A stretch of DNA of 64,000 bases from Spodoptera frugiperda (Eukaryota; Arthropoda; Insecta; Lepidoptera; Noctuidae), in assembly GCF_023101765.2 (NCBI RefSeq), contig NC_064240.1, forward strand, positions 1,302,001 to 1,366,000, written 5' to 3'. The notes below the pieces were generated by a model. That model did not search any database and was not told the origin of the DNA. It saw only the letters and a program-made list of their open reading frames with translations. Positions within the stretch are counted from its first letter, which is position 1. Each line of letters begins with the position of its first letter. The translations under genes and the position numbers were made by a program. Shown one piece after another: positions 1 through 9,643 of this stretch.

Positions 1-551
1 GTCACGGGTTTTCGATAACATCTATGAGAATAAATAAATATGTACTAATTAAGAAGAATATACATCATTAGCCATTCATCTTTAAGTTAAGGAACTATAT
101 CACATTAAGGAAAGCTATAAAAAAATTGAATTTAACATTTAACTTTTCAGTTGTCTTATTAACAGCTCTATACCAATCCGTGCATGTAAATGAAAAGTGA
201 GTAGTGATGTGAATATTCCGTTACGGAATAAATAATGTCAATCATTGAGTAACACAATCACATACAAATAAAACAAGTTGCAGCCAGTGAAGCATCGCGT
301 TTTTCATTTTTACATATGTTTATATGTGTAGTGCGAGCTCGAGATACGTATGTACATATTTTATATGGGTTTACACTGATTGATATATAATAAATGTAAT
401 ATTACATAAGTGCTGTTCACTGAAGATATATGTTCACTGAAGGTTTAATATTTGTCTTCTCCCCGACTTTTTTTGTGGGTGTCGTACAGTCGTACAGGCT
501 GACTAAGTGACTATACATTTGACAGTGACTAGACAGCAGCGGACTCTTAGA
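1..551. other. Unassigned AT-rich DNA
   Basis: I see no gene, RNA or recognised repeat. The stretch is AT-rich with short TATA-like runs and a near-duplicate phrase (ttcactgaagatatatgttcactgaagg) around 417-440. Confidence 0.4.
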
Positions 552-806
552 GTGCTTTTCTACCAGAGATGTGCTATGCTACATTGCCGAAGATGCGTTT
601 GGTTTCATTGATACACATAGCTTAGCATTAGAGGAAACGGACTCAGTTAAACTATGTTATTTTATATTATCGATACATCGCATACCGCGCGTCTTCTTCG
701 CACTACTACATAGCTTAGTATCGGTGGAAACGGTCACATAGTTTCACATCTTAGCTATATAATTTTCGTAGCAAAGCTACATAGCAAAGATCTGGAGGGA
801 AAGCTC
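552..806 (+). mobile_element. MITE-like element, near full length (family F)
   Basis: A short non-coding element with imperfect terminal inverted repeats. The left end (about 552-590, gcttttctaccagagatgtg and on) is mirrored at the right end (about 768-806). Internal phrases such as 'catagcttag' also recur. It has no transposase frame. Three partial copies are in the same window at about 1362-1513, 26190-26306 and 58127-58285, each matching one half of this copy. The right-half copies at 26.2 and 58.1 kb share the terminus rich in 'agagatgtgctatg' / 'catagcacatctct'. I recognise the sequence as a common lepidopteran dispersed repeat and infer a non-autonomous DNA transposon; the superfamily is not determinable by eye. 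Confidence 0.7.
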
Positions 807-1214
807 GCTTAAAAAAATTAGTCCTAAATGTAGAGGAGCCTCACATAGTCTAGCAGTGGACTGTCACAGCCTGTTGATATTGCTAAATGTACCACATAGA
901 TTTTCGACTTTATTACAAAACGACAAAGTTGAAATTCCAATGCAAGCAATAATTAAGGGTAGTTCTCTTTAATGTACTACTAGCGTACACAAGTACTAGT
1001 ACATAATTACATAGATCACGATGTTATAAGTACGTAGGTACAGGCGCGTCGTACCATGAAGGTTGTTCCACAATGAGGTGCGTGGCTGCGTGCCATCATC
1101 GCTCTCGTGATGGGATGACCAATCAGTATAGTTCAATGCGTAATCTGAAGGTTCTGTAGTTTGTGTTGTGATTGGATGTAATATTGGGATAGTTAAAGTC
1201 AAAGCATCAGTAGA
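807..1214. other. Mostly unassigned; short repeat at 901-945
   Basis: Positions 901-945 (core 'actttattacaaaacgac') resemble 18401-18441 in the same orientation and have short self-complementary ends (a form of aatttcaa against ttgaaatt). Nothing else is recognised. Confidence 0.35.
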
Positions 1215-1310
1215 ACTGCCACGTTGGTTTTTCTTATGGGAAGACGTTCTCCATCGTATGCCGCATTATCACTTACCATCAGGCGAGATAGCGGCCAAAC
1301 GTCGACCCAC
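1215..1310 (-). repeat. Lepidopteran dispersed repeat fragment (family C2)
   Basis: On the minus strand this contains 'gcctgatggtaagtgataat' followed by 'gcggcatacgatggagaacg'. This block recurs at about 48320-48390 and 58384-58440. The recurrence in the window is direct evidence. That it is the 3' part of a LINE or SINE is a recollection of the family type, not proved here. Confidence 0.6.
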
Positions 1311-1361
1311 TAAATGTAAAAAAAGAATTATTTTATGCGTCCCCTGTTACGTAGTAGTAGG

Positions 1362-1513
1362 GAAGTCATCCATAGCACGCATCTTTCCATATAAAAACAT
1401 ACCTTAGCTGAGTCCACCAGCGCTAAACTATGTGTACCAATGAATATGATTGGCGGATACCAAACGTATCCACAGCAACGTAGCATAGCACATCGCCTTT
1501 GGAAAAGCACCCT
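1362..1513 (-). mobile_element. Half copy of MITE family F
   Basis: The segment ends in 'gtagcatagcacatcgcctt' and 'ggaaaagcacccta', which is the reverse complement of the left terminus of the 552-806 copy. It starts inside the element with 'agtagggaagtcatccatag', a phrase also seen at about 58256-58278. It therefore represents the left half on the minus strand, truncated internally. Confidence 0.6.
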
Positions 1514-2569
1514 AATTCACCTATAATTTAGTTTACTTATACCACATGTAGATTTTACATACATACGTGTATACATACTATCAAAACATAAATAATATTT
1601 GGAAATCTCCACAAATGAAGTATAATTACCGGTGCCACGGAACCCTTCGCTTTGGTAATATTAATGGAAGGAAAATTACAGTTGTCATAGACGCTATAAA
1701 ATGCCATCAAAGTGCCATTAATGGAATACTATTACTATATATGTATGTTACTTAATGGGTGAAATATTTGTGTATTCAAAACATAAACGCTTTTGGTAAA
1801 TAATTACTTCTATAAAAGCACAAAATTTGAATTTGTTTTGTTCTTCGCCTAGAGAAAACTATATGATTAGATATTATTACTAGAACCACAATAGGAATCT
1901 TAGAGAAACCTACAGAATTTTTAAATCAAAACAAATCACTTCATTTGCTGAACAAAGGGGAAACATCACGAACTTGTGAAAATAGGTTTAAGCAGAGATA
2001 ACTCCACGTCCTAATTAAGTATTAACATATGTAAAATTGCCTTTTTCAACTTGCAAAGTCACCAAATTTTCTAGTTTAAAACCTAACTCAAACCCAATAT
2101 CGACGAACACAGTATCCACCATAGAATTTCCCGCTCCATACATAGTTAACCTACCAATCCTTAGCCCTTAAACGGGATTTCAAAGATCCTCACCCTTAGG
2201 GAAATCCCGGAGTAACGCACTCATACAATTTGCATGTAATGTTCAGGGGATGATATAATTGGCTGCATGTTCTGAATTCAATGTGGAAATTTTCATAGGA
2301 TTTTATTACCGAGTGTGTATTAGGCATGCATGATTGTTTCATGGGAAATTCTATGGTGTGTGTGGCGCCATGTTGGAATTTTGATATTAATATGTGTAGG
2401 CGTTATTATATGGGGTGTAATGTTTGTTGTTTTGTTCATATGACTAGCTAGTGCGAGTTTTAGTCAATCAAGTGCACGCAAGGCGTTATGAAATAAAAGA
2501 CTAATTGTTTAGATATTTAAAATTAGACTAAAAAAATATATTATTATGTTTTCGGTTTTTCGCTACACA
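1514..2569. other. Unassigned DNA
   Basis: No gene or repeat recognised. The stretch is AT-rich with a C-rich patch around 2140-2215. Confidence 0.35.
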
Positions 2570-2672
2570 CGACGCGGTGATTGTCGTGGAATGCTGCTCA
2601 CGAATATGAGTCTCTAGCATGGCTTGAAACTAGTCGAGTTCGTCGTCAAACAGTTACGTGAGTAAGCCGTGC
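2570..2672 (+). repeat. Dispersed repeat G, solo copy
   Basis: This block contains 'tctagcatggcttgaaacta', then 'gtcgagttcgtcgtcaaaca' and 'gttacgtgagtaagcc'. The same words occur in inverted order and strand at 4036-4136, and the last part again at 4303-4328. That is direct evidence for a dispersed element with terminal inverted sequences. I recognise the words as common in Lepidoptera. No coding capacity is seen. Confidence 0.6.
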
Positions 2673-3380
2673 CCTCACGAAAATTATAATAAAATTAGAC
2701 AGAAGACTTAAAATGACATAAAAATCTAATGAAAATTTCGTGTTGGCAATTCCAGAATGAAAAACTTAGATTAACTTAGATATATGAATAAAAAGCTCAA
2801 ACTTAGAACTTGATACACAAAAACAACAGCATTTGACCGTAATACAAAGTATAATGTAGCAAATAAGATAATACTAACTTCAACGCAATTTTCCTAAACC
2901 TTATTACAACATAAAAAATACTAAATGTACCTCCGAATATTAATATAACTTAGTAACGTTCACAAATAACATGAAAGGGATTCCTACAAATCTTGTTAAA
3001 ACAAAAATATTTCATCGTTCCAACATTCCCTAGAAGAAATTAATCTCGTAAAAAATCCAGATACAAAAGGGCAAAAGTCTAGAAAAATACAATTACAAAA
3101 ATAACTCTCGACAAAACAAATCTTAGAAATCTACGGGCCTTTTATAAATAATGGGATCAGCGGAGTTAGGCTAAATAAATTGTCTAGGTCTCACTTGCCC
3201 GCCCTTACATACAAACTACGTACCTATTTGTGTACATACATATGTACTTGTACATATTTTATCAGATAACCCTTTGTATATTTTAGTGTTAGTTGTCACT
3301 AACTGCCTAGGAGTCGCGTGGCTTCTTGTGAGGCTGCCGAGCAGTGCCGAGTGGGAGTGGGAGCCAGTCTTCAGGGTTAG
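2673..3380. other. Unassigned DNA
   Basis: AT-rich stretch with no recognised gene or repeat. Confidence 0.3.
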
Positions 3381-3557
3381 AACATTGCCCCTCTCTGGGA
3401 TTTTCCCGTGTCATGAGTGCGTTTACACACATATAATTGCACATACACATCACACCTAGACCCGGAACAACAATTTGTGGGTCACGCAGTGTGCTCCGTT
3501 TTGGAATTTAACCTGTCACACATTGCGCGGCTGCCGGTTACCCAGCCACCGCACCAA
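3381..3557 (-). mobile_element. tRNA-derived SINE, family A, diverged copy
   Basis: Read on the minus strand, this begins with a tRNA-like head ('ggtgcggtggctgggtaacc', A-box region), loses a clean B box, then runs through 'gttccgggtctaggtgtgat', 'gtaaacgcactcatgacacg' and 'ggaaaatcccagagaggggc'. The same order is found in the well-preserved copy at 44916-45109. Without an intact B box it is unlikely to be transcribed by RNA polymerase III. It belongs to a common lepidopteran SINE type. Confidence 0.75.
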
Positions 3558-4035
3558 TCATGCAATCAAAAGTGACTGGTCTCAGTTTCAAGCCATAACG
3601 TAACGACACCTCTGTCGATTCCTTTGAGATATAAGAAGGCGTGAAGTTATATTCTTTTATGAGTATACCTTTCTATTTTAGTACAAACATTTAGTTATCA
3701 AAAGCTCGTAAGGGCAGGCAAGGGCCGCCCCTAACGAAATTGAATAAATTTATCCTTTCTTGATATGAAATCGCAAAGCAGGTGTTCCTTTGATCCGCCA
3801 AAGATTGAATTGTTATTAGATTCCGACGATTTTATTTGTTTTCATTCGAGTGTAAGGAATTTGTTAGTTATGACGTATTGTTATGCTTACTTTACTTACA
3901 AGCCTATGGTTTGGTCTCACTCTCACCAATAAGTTACATGTTAATTTACCACTACCACCACCAAATCACGCAGCAATAGAATAAAATTTTATTATAGCTT
4001 TCGTGAGACATACAATTCTAAATAATTTATTACGT
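3558..4035. other. Unassigned DNA
   Basis: Nothing recognised apart from a short CCA-rich run (ccactaccaccaccaaatc) near 3950-3965. Confidence 0.3.
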
Positions 4036-4328
4036 TATCAACTTACTCACTTAATTATTTGGCGAGGAACTCGACTAGTTTCAAGCCATGCTAGAGGCTT
4101 TTATTCATGAGCAGTGTTCCGCGACACTAGTCGAGTTCAAAATTCAAAAGTCAAAGTCAAACCGTTTATTTCAATTAATCCTAAATTAGGCACTTTTGAA
4201 ACGTCAAACTGAATCGTCCGTCAGTCCGTCCGTCAGTAAAGCTAGGCGCTCGTTCCAAAGTGTTGTTTCGAATGGAGAAGAACGAGCAAGAAACTCCATC
4301 CTCGTCAAACAGTTACGTGAGTAAGCCG
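4036..4328. mobile_element. MITE-like element G interrupted by a LINE 3' end
   Basis: The outer parts are inverted copies of each other: 'acttactcac' near 4042-4051 with 'ggcgaggaactcgactag', against 'gtcaaacagttacgtgagta' near 4307-4324. The phrase 'tagtcgagtt' at about 4129 abuts the insertion, and the outer element resumes at about 4303 with 'ctcgtcaaacagttacgtga'. This is a small terminal-inverted-repeat element split by a later insertion (see 4136-4300). The solo copy at 2570-2672 shows the uninterrupted order. No transposase is present. Confidence 0.6.
4136..4300 (-). mobile_element. LINE 3'-end fragment inserted in repeat G
   Basis: On the plus strand the fragment begins with a simple-sequence run 'aaaattcaaaagtcaaagtc' and continues through 'ttaggcacttttgaaacgtc', 'gtcagtccgtccgtcagt' and 'agctaggcgctcgttccaaa'. 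In my recollection this order is typical of the 3' untranslated end of non-LTR retrotransposons in Lepidoptera, with the simple repeat being the 3' tail on the minus strand. No reverse-transcriptase sequence is attached, so it is a 5'-truncated copy. Confidence 0.55.
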
Positions 4329-4768
4329 ATAACAAAATAATTAATTTAGAATAGAATAATTGTTTGACATGACTCGCGAATAAAAGCCAGTATCAGACAA
4401 GTATAATAAGCGTGATGTATCACAACTACAAACTTCTATAGCACCTGTTCTACGTACATTCAGTGTGCGGTTAGCCAAAATTCGAGCGTACAAAATTAAT
4501 ATGCAAATAAGCCTTGTATTCACCGGGCGACAAATGTTTGGGCTCGTCTGCGTTGCTGTTGTTTGAATTACATATTGTTTGTTGTTTATGTGTCTATGTA
4601 TCTAATATACTAGTTAACTAGACAGACAATTACGTTTCTCTTACATAGTTATACTGAGATCTTTCGTCTCTCTTTTAACGTTGCCATAGTTACAAGAGGT
4701 CTCTCGTCATAATAAAAATTGTTAATGTTACTATTCGTTTTTGATTCCGAGTGTTAATTGCGTTTCAC

Positions 4769-4833
4769 ATGCAAGAAGTATCAGTTGATTTGGTTCCAAA
4801 AGGCTTAAGACAAGAATTTGCAAATTACATCAT
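4769..4833 (+). CDS. Weak candidate 5' coding exon (unrecognised)
   Basis: An ATG at 4769 opens 21 codons (starting MQEVSVDLVPKG) plus two bases, and is followed directly by a GTAAGT donor at 4834. The amino-acid mix looks protein-like. A pyrimidine-rich acceptor (tttttttttgtttcag) ends at about 5322, but joining to it in phase gives only seven more codons before a stop. The start context (C at -3) is poor. An open run of this length is common by chance, so this is a low-confidence call. I recognise no family. Confidence 0.15.
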
Positions 4834-4839
4834 GTAAGT

Positions 4840-5585
4840 ACCTACTACTTTCAAAAACATAAAGATTCTTAGCACTCAGATGATAACTTGGTTATGTCCA
4901 ATGGCTAATATGGCTACATACCATAATAACAACAAAAAAATATGGTAGTGCTGGTATCTTGTGGTCATTTTGAAATCCAAGTCATCTATATCTTACACGT
5001 TAATTTCTAGTCACGACATTTTCTAGTTTAGTTACTAGTTTAACCTCACAAAAGACATCACCACTATGTTATCCTACACCTACCAATCTCCTCTTGTCAT
5101 CAATGACCCACCCACAAAACCACACATTATTATTTTAAACCACAAAAATAATTGAATGTATTTCGTTAATAAAACAACCGCTGTTGCCAAGGGAGTTTCC
5201 TCCATTGGACGACCTTTTACAGCCATTTTATTTCCAGCCTGTTATTAAAAAATGCTTATTTTTTCAATTTTTCCCCGTATATTTTTCTGATCGAACATTA
5301 AAATGTTTTTTTTTTGTTTCAGGTATGTTACACGGACTTTATAATGTACTACATAAAGCTGTTACACATGTACCGTCGATAGGTTGTGTGAGTATGTCTT
5401 TATGTGTTAAAGAGACACTAGGCAATATGATGTTTTCGGTCGTACACAGAGACTAATATCTGGCACTACGGAAACTTGTGTGTAAATCAAAAATCCCAAT
5501 AACACACATAGAATTTAGAACAAAAACTTGAAACATTTTCTTACTTAGTAATCATACCAACGAACTGTTGATCGGCCACAATATG
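4840..5585. other. Unassigned DNA
   Basis: No supported gene. There is a splice-acceptor-like pyrimidine tract ending at about 5322, followed by a 45-codon open stretch that I cannot connect to anything. Confidence 0.3.
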
Positions 5586-5590
5586 AACAA

Positions 5591-5662
5591 TGTTTTTTTT
5601 ATGGAATAGGAGGTAAACGAACAGACAGATCACCTGATGGTAAGCGATCAGCGCCAGGTACT
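5591..5662 (+). repeat. Lepidopteran dispersed repeat fragment (family C1)
   Basis: Contains 'ggaggtaaacgaacagacag' and 'atcacctgatggtaagcgat' then 'cagcgcc'. The same block is seen at about 45475-45620 (plus) and in reverse complement at about 18732-18797. It is a very common lepidopteran repeat motif, non-coding. Confidence 0.65.
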
Positions 5663-6094
5663 GACAGAACTGTAATTATAGGTGGAGATGTTCGACAAAG
5701 TCGATTAATTAATGTAGCTAGGAGGTATACAATGTTCCACAATATAAAACATTTTTATGTTTGTTCCTGTAAATTTACAAACAAAGATACTTCTTAATCT
5801 TTTAAGAATAACAAACACCACAAAAACAATTATTAAAGATCAAGTAATTTAAGAGTTATGAGTGTATACTTAAATGACGTATACCTGTCGATAGTTGATA
5901 CGTCTTATCGAAATCTATAAAATAATCAAATTAAATAATCTTAAAAAGTAAGACATGAACCTAAATACATGGACTAAATAGAAAGAAAAACTAAGACTAA
6001 AATATTTGCAACTTAAAAATTAAAACTATAGGTATATATAAGAAACATCTTATAAACTTATACCTTCAAAATAAATCCGTTTTCTTAACACTAT
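5663..6094. other. Unassigned AT-rich DNA
   Basis: No gene or repeat recognised. Confidence 0.3.
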
Positions 6095-6290
6095 CCATCT
6101 ATAGCCATACCCAAGCGTCGAACCCGGGTCTACGAGGTTAATTGGGGGATTCCGTTCAAATTTTTCACTTTTACATCGTGATTGCTACGGTGAAAGGTTT
6201 CGCCCCCAATCTCAACCCTGTTTAACCCCTGAGGGGATGAAAACTCCTAAAATCAATATCTCAAACTATTTGTGTGTAGAAAAATTCACT
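6095..6290. repeat. Probable dispersed repeat fragment
   Basis: Contains 'aaggtttcgcccccaatctc' followed by 'aaccctgtttaacccctgag' and 'gggatgaaaactcctaaaat', wording I associate with a common lepidopteran interspersed repeat. No second copy was seen in this window, so the call rests on recollection only. Confidence 0.35.
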
Positions 6291-6687
6291 AATATTTTAT
6301 ACTTAAATACGTGAGAAGAGAAATCTCGTATCCTTGAAATTATTTGCTAGTATATATTTAATGCAGTAGTGCCTCATTCAATTTTAAATTTAATGCCAGT
6401 TTTATTTAAGATTAATCAAATTGGGCATCGAGTAAAAGTCTAATGTTCGTCTATAAAACCGATATATGCGAATTTTATGAGTGTAAAAGAAATGAAAATG
6501 GAATCCCTGGACAGACGTTCAATTGTTTTTACCTAACGGTCACTAAGGACTCATGCATTAAATTTTTATAAAGACTACCTCCTGATATCACTACTATCAA
6601 CTATCATAAACTCTTCTCTGACCAACCTTCTTCTCCGACACCTTAAAAATATAATATTTTTTAACACAACTTTAAAATATGCACTAT

Positions 6688-6797
6688 ACACACACACACA
6701 CACAACTTCACGCCTTTTATGTAGGCAGAGGTGCACATTACGGCACGTAATACCGTTATACAATGTACACCCACTTTTCACCATTTTCGCACTATGC
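6688..6797 (-). mobile_element. SINE family B tail fragment with (AC)n tract
   Basis: An (AC)n run at about 6688-6705 is followed by 'cttcacgccttttatgtagg', 'cagaggtgcacattacggca' and 'caatgtacacccacttttca'. The same order, diverged, is in the large copy at 63765-64000 (gcgccttttgtcgccgaagg ... acacacatttttcaca). The tRNA-like head is missing, so this is a tail-only fragment on the minus strand. Confidence 0.6.
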
Positions 6798-7164
6798 ACG
6801 TGCTTAGTAAAGAAATTTCCAAAACAAAAAAGAAAGTAAACTTCAAAGAAACTGCCGTACCTCCACGTCTAGGTAGTATCTCATAAAAAATCCCTATAGC
6901 TTCTTTACTGGAGCCATTACTTTGATTTACGCAACAAAGAAACAATCTGCCTTGCTACGCAAATACTGCATAAATTATGCGTAATCGCCGCGTATGCCTT
7001 ACATACTTAATGTTGTTGGGAATTAGATCGTCTACTCTCCTGGACAGGGCGGGGGCAGTCTAAGGTACGCTAGATTATATGACCCGTGTTTTTCCCAAAG
7101 GTACAACGTAAGCATACATTTTTAAGGAACTTGTATGTTCATTATCGTGATCGTATGCTAGTGA
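6798..7164. other. Unassigned DNA
   Basis: No feature supported. Confidence 0.3.
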
Positions 7165-7400
7165 GAACAATATCCCGGGGCTATTGAGGCTCCGTCCCGA
7201 AAAACACGAGTAGCAATGGGGTTGTTTTCAGTCAGTAAGAGTCTGACACTCTTTGTCGCCTCACCCAAGGCGGCAGAGGTAATTCAATGATTTTTACCCG
7301 CTCAAAAAAAGTGACAACAATTGGAGAGAATTTTTCTCACCTAGACGCTAAGGTTATAGAATGATGATGATGATGAACATTATCCGAGAGTCCACTGCTA
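7165..7400 (-). repeat. Repeat E fragment followed by a (GAT)n-bearing repeat piece
   Basis: 7165-7285 contains 'gaggctccgtcccgaaaaac', 'agtaagagtctgacactctt' and 'cgcctcacccaaggcggcag'. These match the reverse complement of parts of 25446-25735 and the same strand as 29045-29190. At 7361-7375 there is a short (GAT)n run beside 'gagagtccactgct', the reverse complement of the 'agcagtggac'-type block seen in the repeats at 30165, 42898 and 50774. Confidence 0.5.
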
Positions 7401-8280
7401 AAAAATATAGTTTACTCTATATCTCCTAGCTTGGCATGCAGAGCGCTTCTTCTCTGTTAAAATAGACGTAGCTCTTACGATACCCGCGGAAGACTAGGGG
7501 AGGAACAACCGTATTTTACTCTTCCGTCAATACACGCCGTAAATATATGAAAGTGGCTTTATTTTTTATAAATGGATATACGTATAAGCCGTTTCACAAA
7601 AGATTTTCCTCGTGTCTGTCATGTTATTAGGTACACCTTATAAGAAAACTATTTTCCTCCTTACATAACCCCAGCGATTATAAGGCGCCACTTATCTCCT
7701 TTATTGTGGCGCAAAAGGACAAACAATAGATAAATTAAAACTGCTATTGATGATAATTACTGCCGCTAAAGGTGTCAGTGTGTCATCTTATCTACAATGC
7801 ATTTAAATAAGGAGGCGAGTGTATCTATACTATATTGATAGTGGGAAGGAGTTATGAGTAACCGTCTTCGTATCAAACGTCGGACTTTTATGGGCATGCC
7901 GCGGTGATTACTAAGTTTCTGCACTTATTATAGCTAAAATAACAAAACTATATAATATACACTTAATGACAAACGCAACGCAATCGGTGGTAAACAATAA
8001 CAAATTCAAAGTGTTAACAGTCCATGATAATCTATAGCTTGTTGGACTTGGCTCCAACATGTCGGGTCAAATCTCTTGCTCTCATCACCAATATATATTC
8101 TAAAAAAAATTACCTAACAACAAAATCATAAGCTCTTCCATCTGGCACAACAATGAAGAACTTATTTCTAATAGAATATAGGATCATCAGTAGTCTTCCT
8201 GTGTCCAATATTATGACAATAGACCCTGCAATCACTCTGTGAAACCTTCATATTCAATCTGCAGGTTGATACGGCTCTGA
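7401..8280. other. Unassigned DNA
   Basis: No gene or recognised repeat. Confidence 0.3.
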
Positions 8281-8525
8281 TAGAATAGAATAGAATAGAA
8301 TAAATATTTATTTCAGACAAAAGCCCATATATTGTTAGTAACATATAAAATCCTTATAAAACTATTGTTAGTACATACACAGATAAACACAAAAAATATT
8401 GAAACACCGCACAGTAGCGCCGTCCTATGCCAGGCCCTGGACGCGACCACCCTCTGTGTGCAGTCGCATCCAGTGCCGCCACATCGACGAGTCCCAGCGG
8501 TCCACGAATAGCCATGAGACCTACA
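8281..8525 (-). mobile_element. 5'-truncated LINE 3' end with (TATTC)n tail
   Basis: On the minus strand the segment ends in 'gaaataaatatttattctat' and a (TATTC)n tail: plus strand (TAGAA)4 at 8281-8300, then 'taaatatttatttcag'. That is the usual tail form of jockey-like non-LTR retrotransposons in insects. The 8400-8520 part is GC-richer than its surroundings and open in several frames, but I see no reverse-transcriptase motif. The open frames here (60-76 codons) I treat as shadows. Confidence 0.5.
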
Positions 8526-9068
8526 TACCAGGTCAAAAGACAATTAGACTTACACAACTTGCTTGCTCGCTCTACCTAGGTATTTGCAACTCTATACCAT
8601 ATTCTTGATACGTGTAGGTATACGTTTTAAAACTTATTCATTTAATCTTTAGATAAACCAAGTAGTAACCCATAAAGTGTTTCTTAAACCTGTTAATTAG
8701 TCTCTTAACATTTAACAACCGAATCTAATTCCTTCTAAAAGCATACCCTAAGGAATATCTTCCTCGAATTCGCAGTTATCTATAATGATTCGTAAAACAA
8801 GGCACTTTTATCTCACGTTCCTGCAATATAAGTCGGCTAATGTCCTGACAAATGATTGTTAAGCCTCTCAACTGTCTCTCCACCCTGTCTGCGGCTCTCT
8901 AAAGGTTTTTATATAGATGTCGCCAGTGAAATATTATCTGGATCGTCGTTCTGCCTCGTGTTGAAGGTCGCGCTAAAAACATTTAGATTGTCACTGGATA
9001 TCTCGTATGAATTCCATTTAACGGTCTGCTTGAAGATAAAAATGTATCATTCTCTAAGTTTTGGTCTA
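8526..9068. other. Unassigned DNA
   Basis: No feature supported. Confidence 0.3.
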
Positions 9069-9130
9069 TATGGGAGTCGAACCTGCAACACTTTACCCAG
9101 TAGCCGGTTACTCAGGCAACGCACCTGAGA
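9069..9130 (-). mobile_element. tRNA-like SINE head fragment
   Basis: The minus strand reads 'gcgttgcctgagtaaccggc' then 'gtgttgcaggttcgactccc'. That is an A-box-like region and a B box (GGTTCGACTCC) at tRNA-like spacing, similar to the head of SINE family A at 44916. It is not a tRNA gene, because no acceptor stem can be formed. No tail is attached. Confidence 0.5.
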
Positions 9131-9292
9131 CTTCTCTGATGTTGCGGGTATGAGCGGTTTATGAGTTCCATAATAATGAAACGTATTTAATACAAAATTT
9201 TAAATACCAAACCAACACAGGTGCACAGTGTTTCTGTAAACTTTCGTAACTAAAGTACTAACAACATTGTGAAACTTGTTGAACGTTGTGCC

Positions 9293-9434
9293 AGCGCCAT
9301 CTATGAGTGAAATGACCAAATAATTTTCGTAGCGCCATCTATTAGTGAGTAGTGAATACTGAAACATATAGCGCCATCTATGTTCCGAACCTAAAAACAA
9401 AATCAGTAGTTGAGCTACCGTCTACTAGATGGCG
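9293..9434. repeat. Cluster of AGCGCCATCTAT motifs
   Basis: Exact 12-mers AGCGCCATCTAT lie at 9293, 9331 and 9370 (spacings 38 and 39), and an inverted relative (agatggcg) is at 9427. A further single motif (agcgccatctact) is near 56095. The words are common in lepidopteran genomes. Here they form a short degenerate tandem array 140 bp downstream of the tRNA 3' end. The function is unknown. Confidence 0.6.
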
Positions 9435-9518
9435 TTACTAACAGTTTCTGCAATTTGCAATTTTAATGATAAAATTGTTTATTTTAGCAAGTTTTAAGTT
9501 AGAAATAATAGAAAATGT

Positions 9519-9541
9519 AAAAAAAACATAAGTCAGCAAAA
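9519..9541 (-). terminator. RNA polymerase III terminator T runs for tRNA-His
   Basis: On the minus strand, TTTT (9541-9538) comes 30 bases after the tRNA 3' end. An eight-T run (9526-9519) follows as a likely back-up stop. Confidence 0.6.
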
Positions 9542-9571
9542 GAATAGCTCCGCCATGACAGTGTTCTACAC

Positions 9572-9643
9572 TGCCGTGACCAGGATTCGAACCTGGGTTA
9601 CTACGGCCACAACGTAGGGTCCTAACCACTAGACGATCACGGC
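9572..9643 (-). tRNA. tRNA-His (anticodon GTG)
   Basis: A complete cytosolic tRNA that delivers histidine to CAC and CAU codons. On the minus strand the seven-base acceptor stem is GCCGTGA (from 9643) pairing with TCACGGC (ending at 9573). The next base, A at 9572, is the discriminator, as expected for eukaryotic tRNA-His. The anticodon loop is TTGTGGC with anticodon GTG, closed by the five-pair stem CTACG/CGTAG. From memory the usual insect stem is CCACG/CGTGG, so one C-G pair has become T-A on both sides and pairing is kept. The A box (in gtctagtggttagg) and the B box (GGTTCGAATCC, perfect) are the internal RNA polymerase III promoter. There is no intron, and CCA is not encoded, as normal in eukaryotes; G-1 is added after transcription. 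The first T run downstream is TTTT at 9541-9538, with a stronger eight-T run at 9526-9519. The intact stems argue for a functional gene. Confidence 0.95.

Noticed and set aside
9438..9629. 63-codon minus frame over the tRNA
   Set aside because: It is a translation of the tRNA-His gene and its downstream flank.
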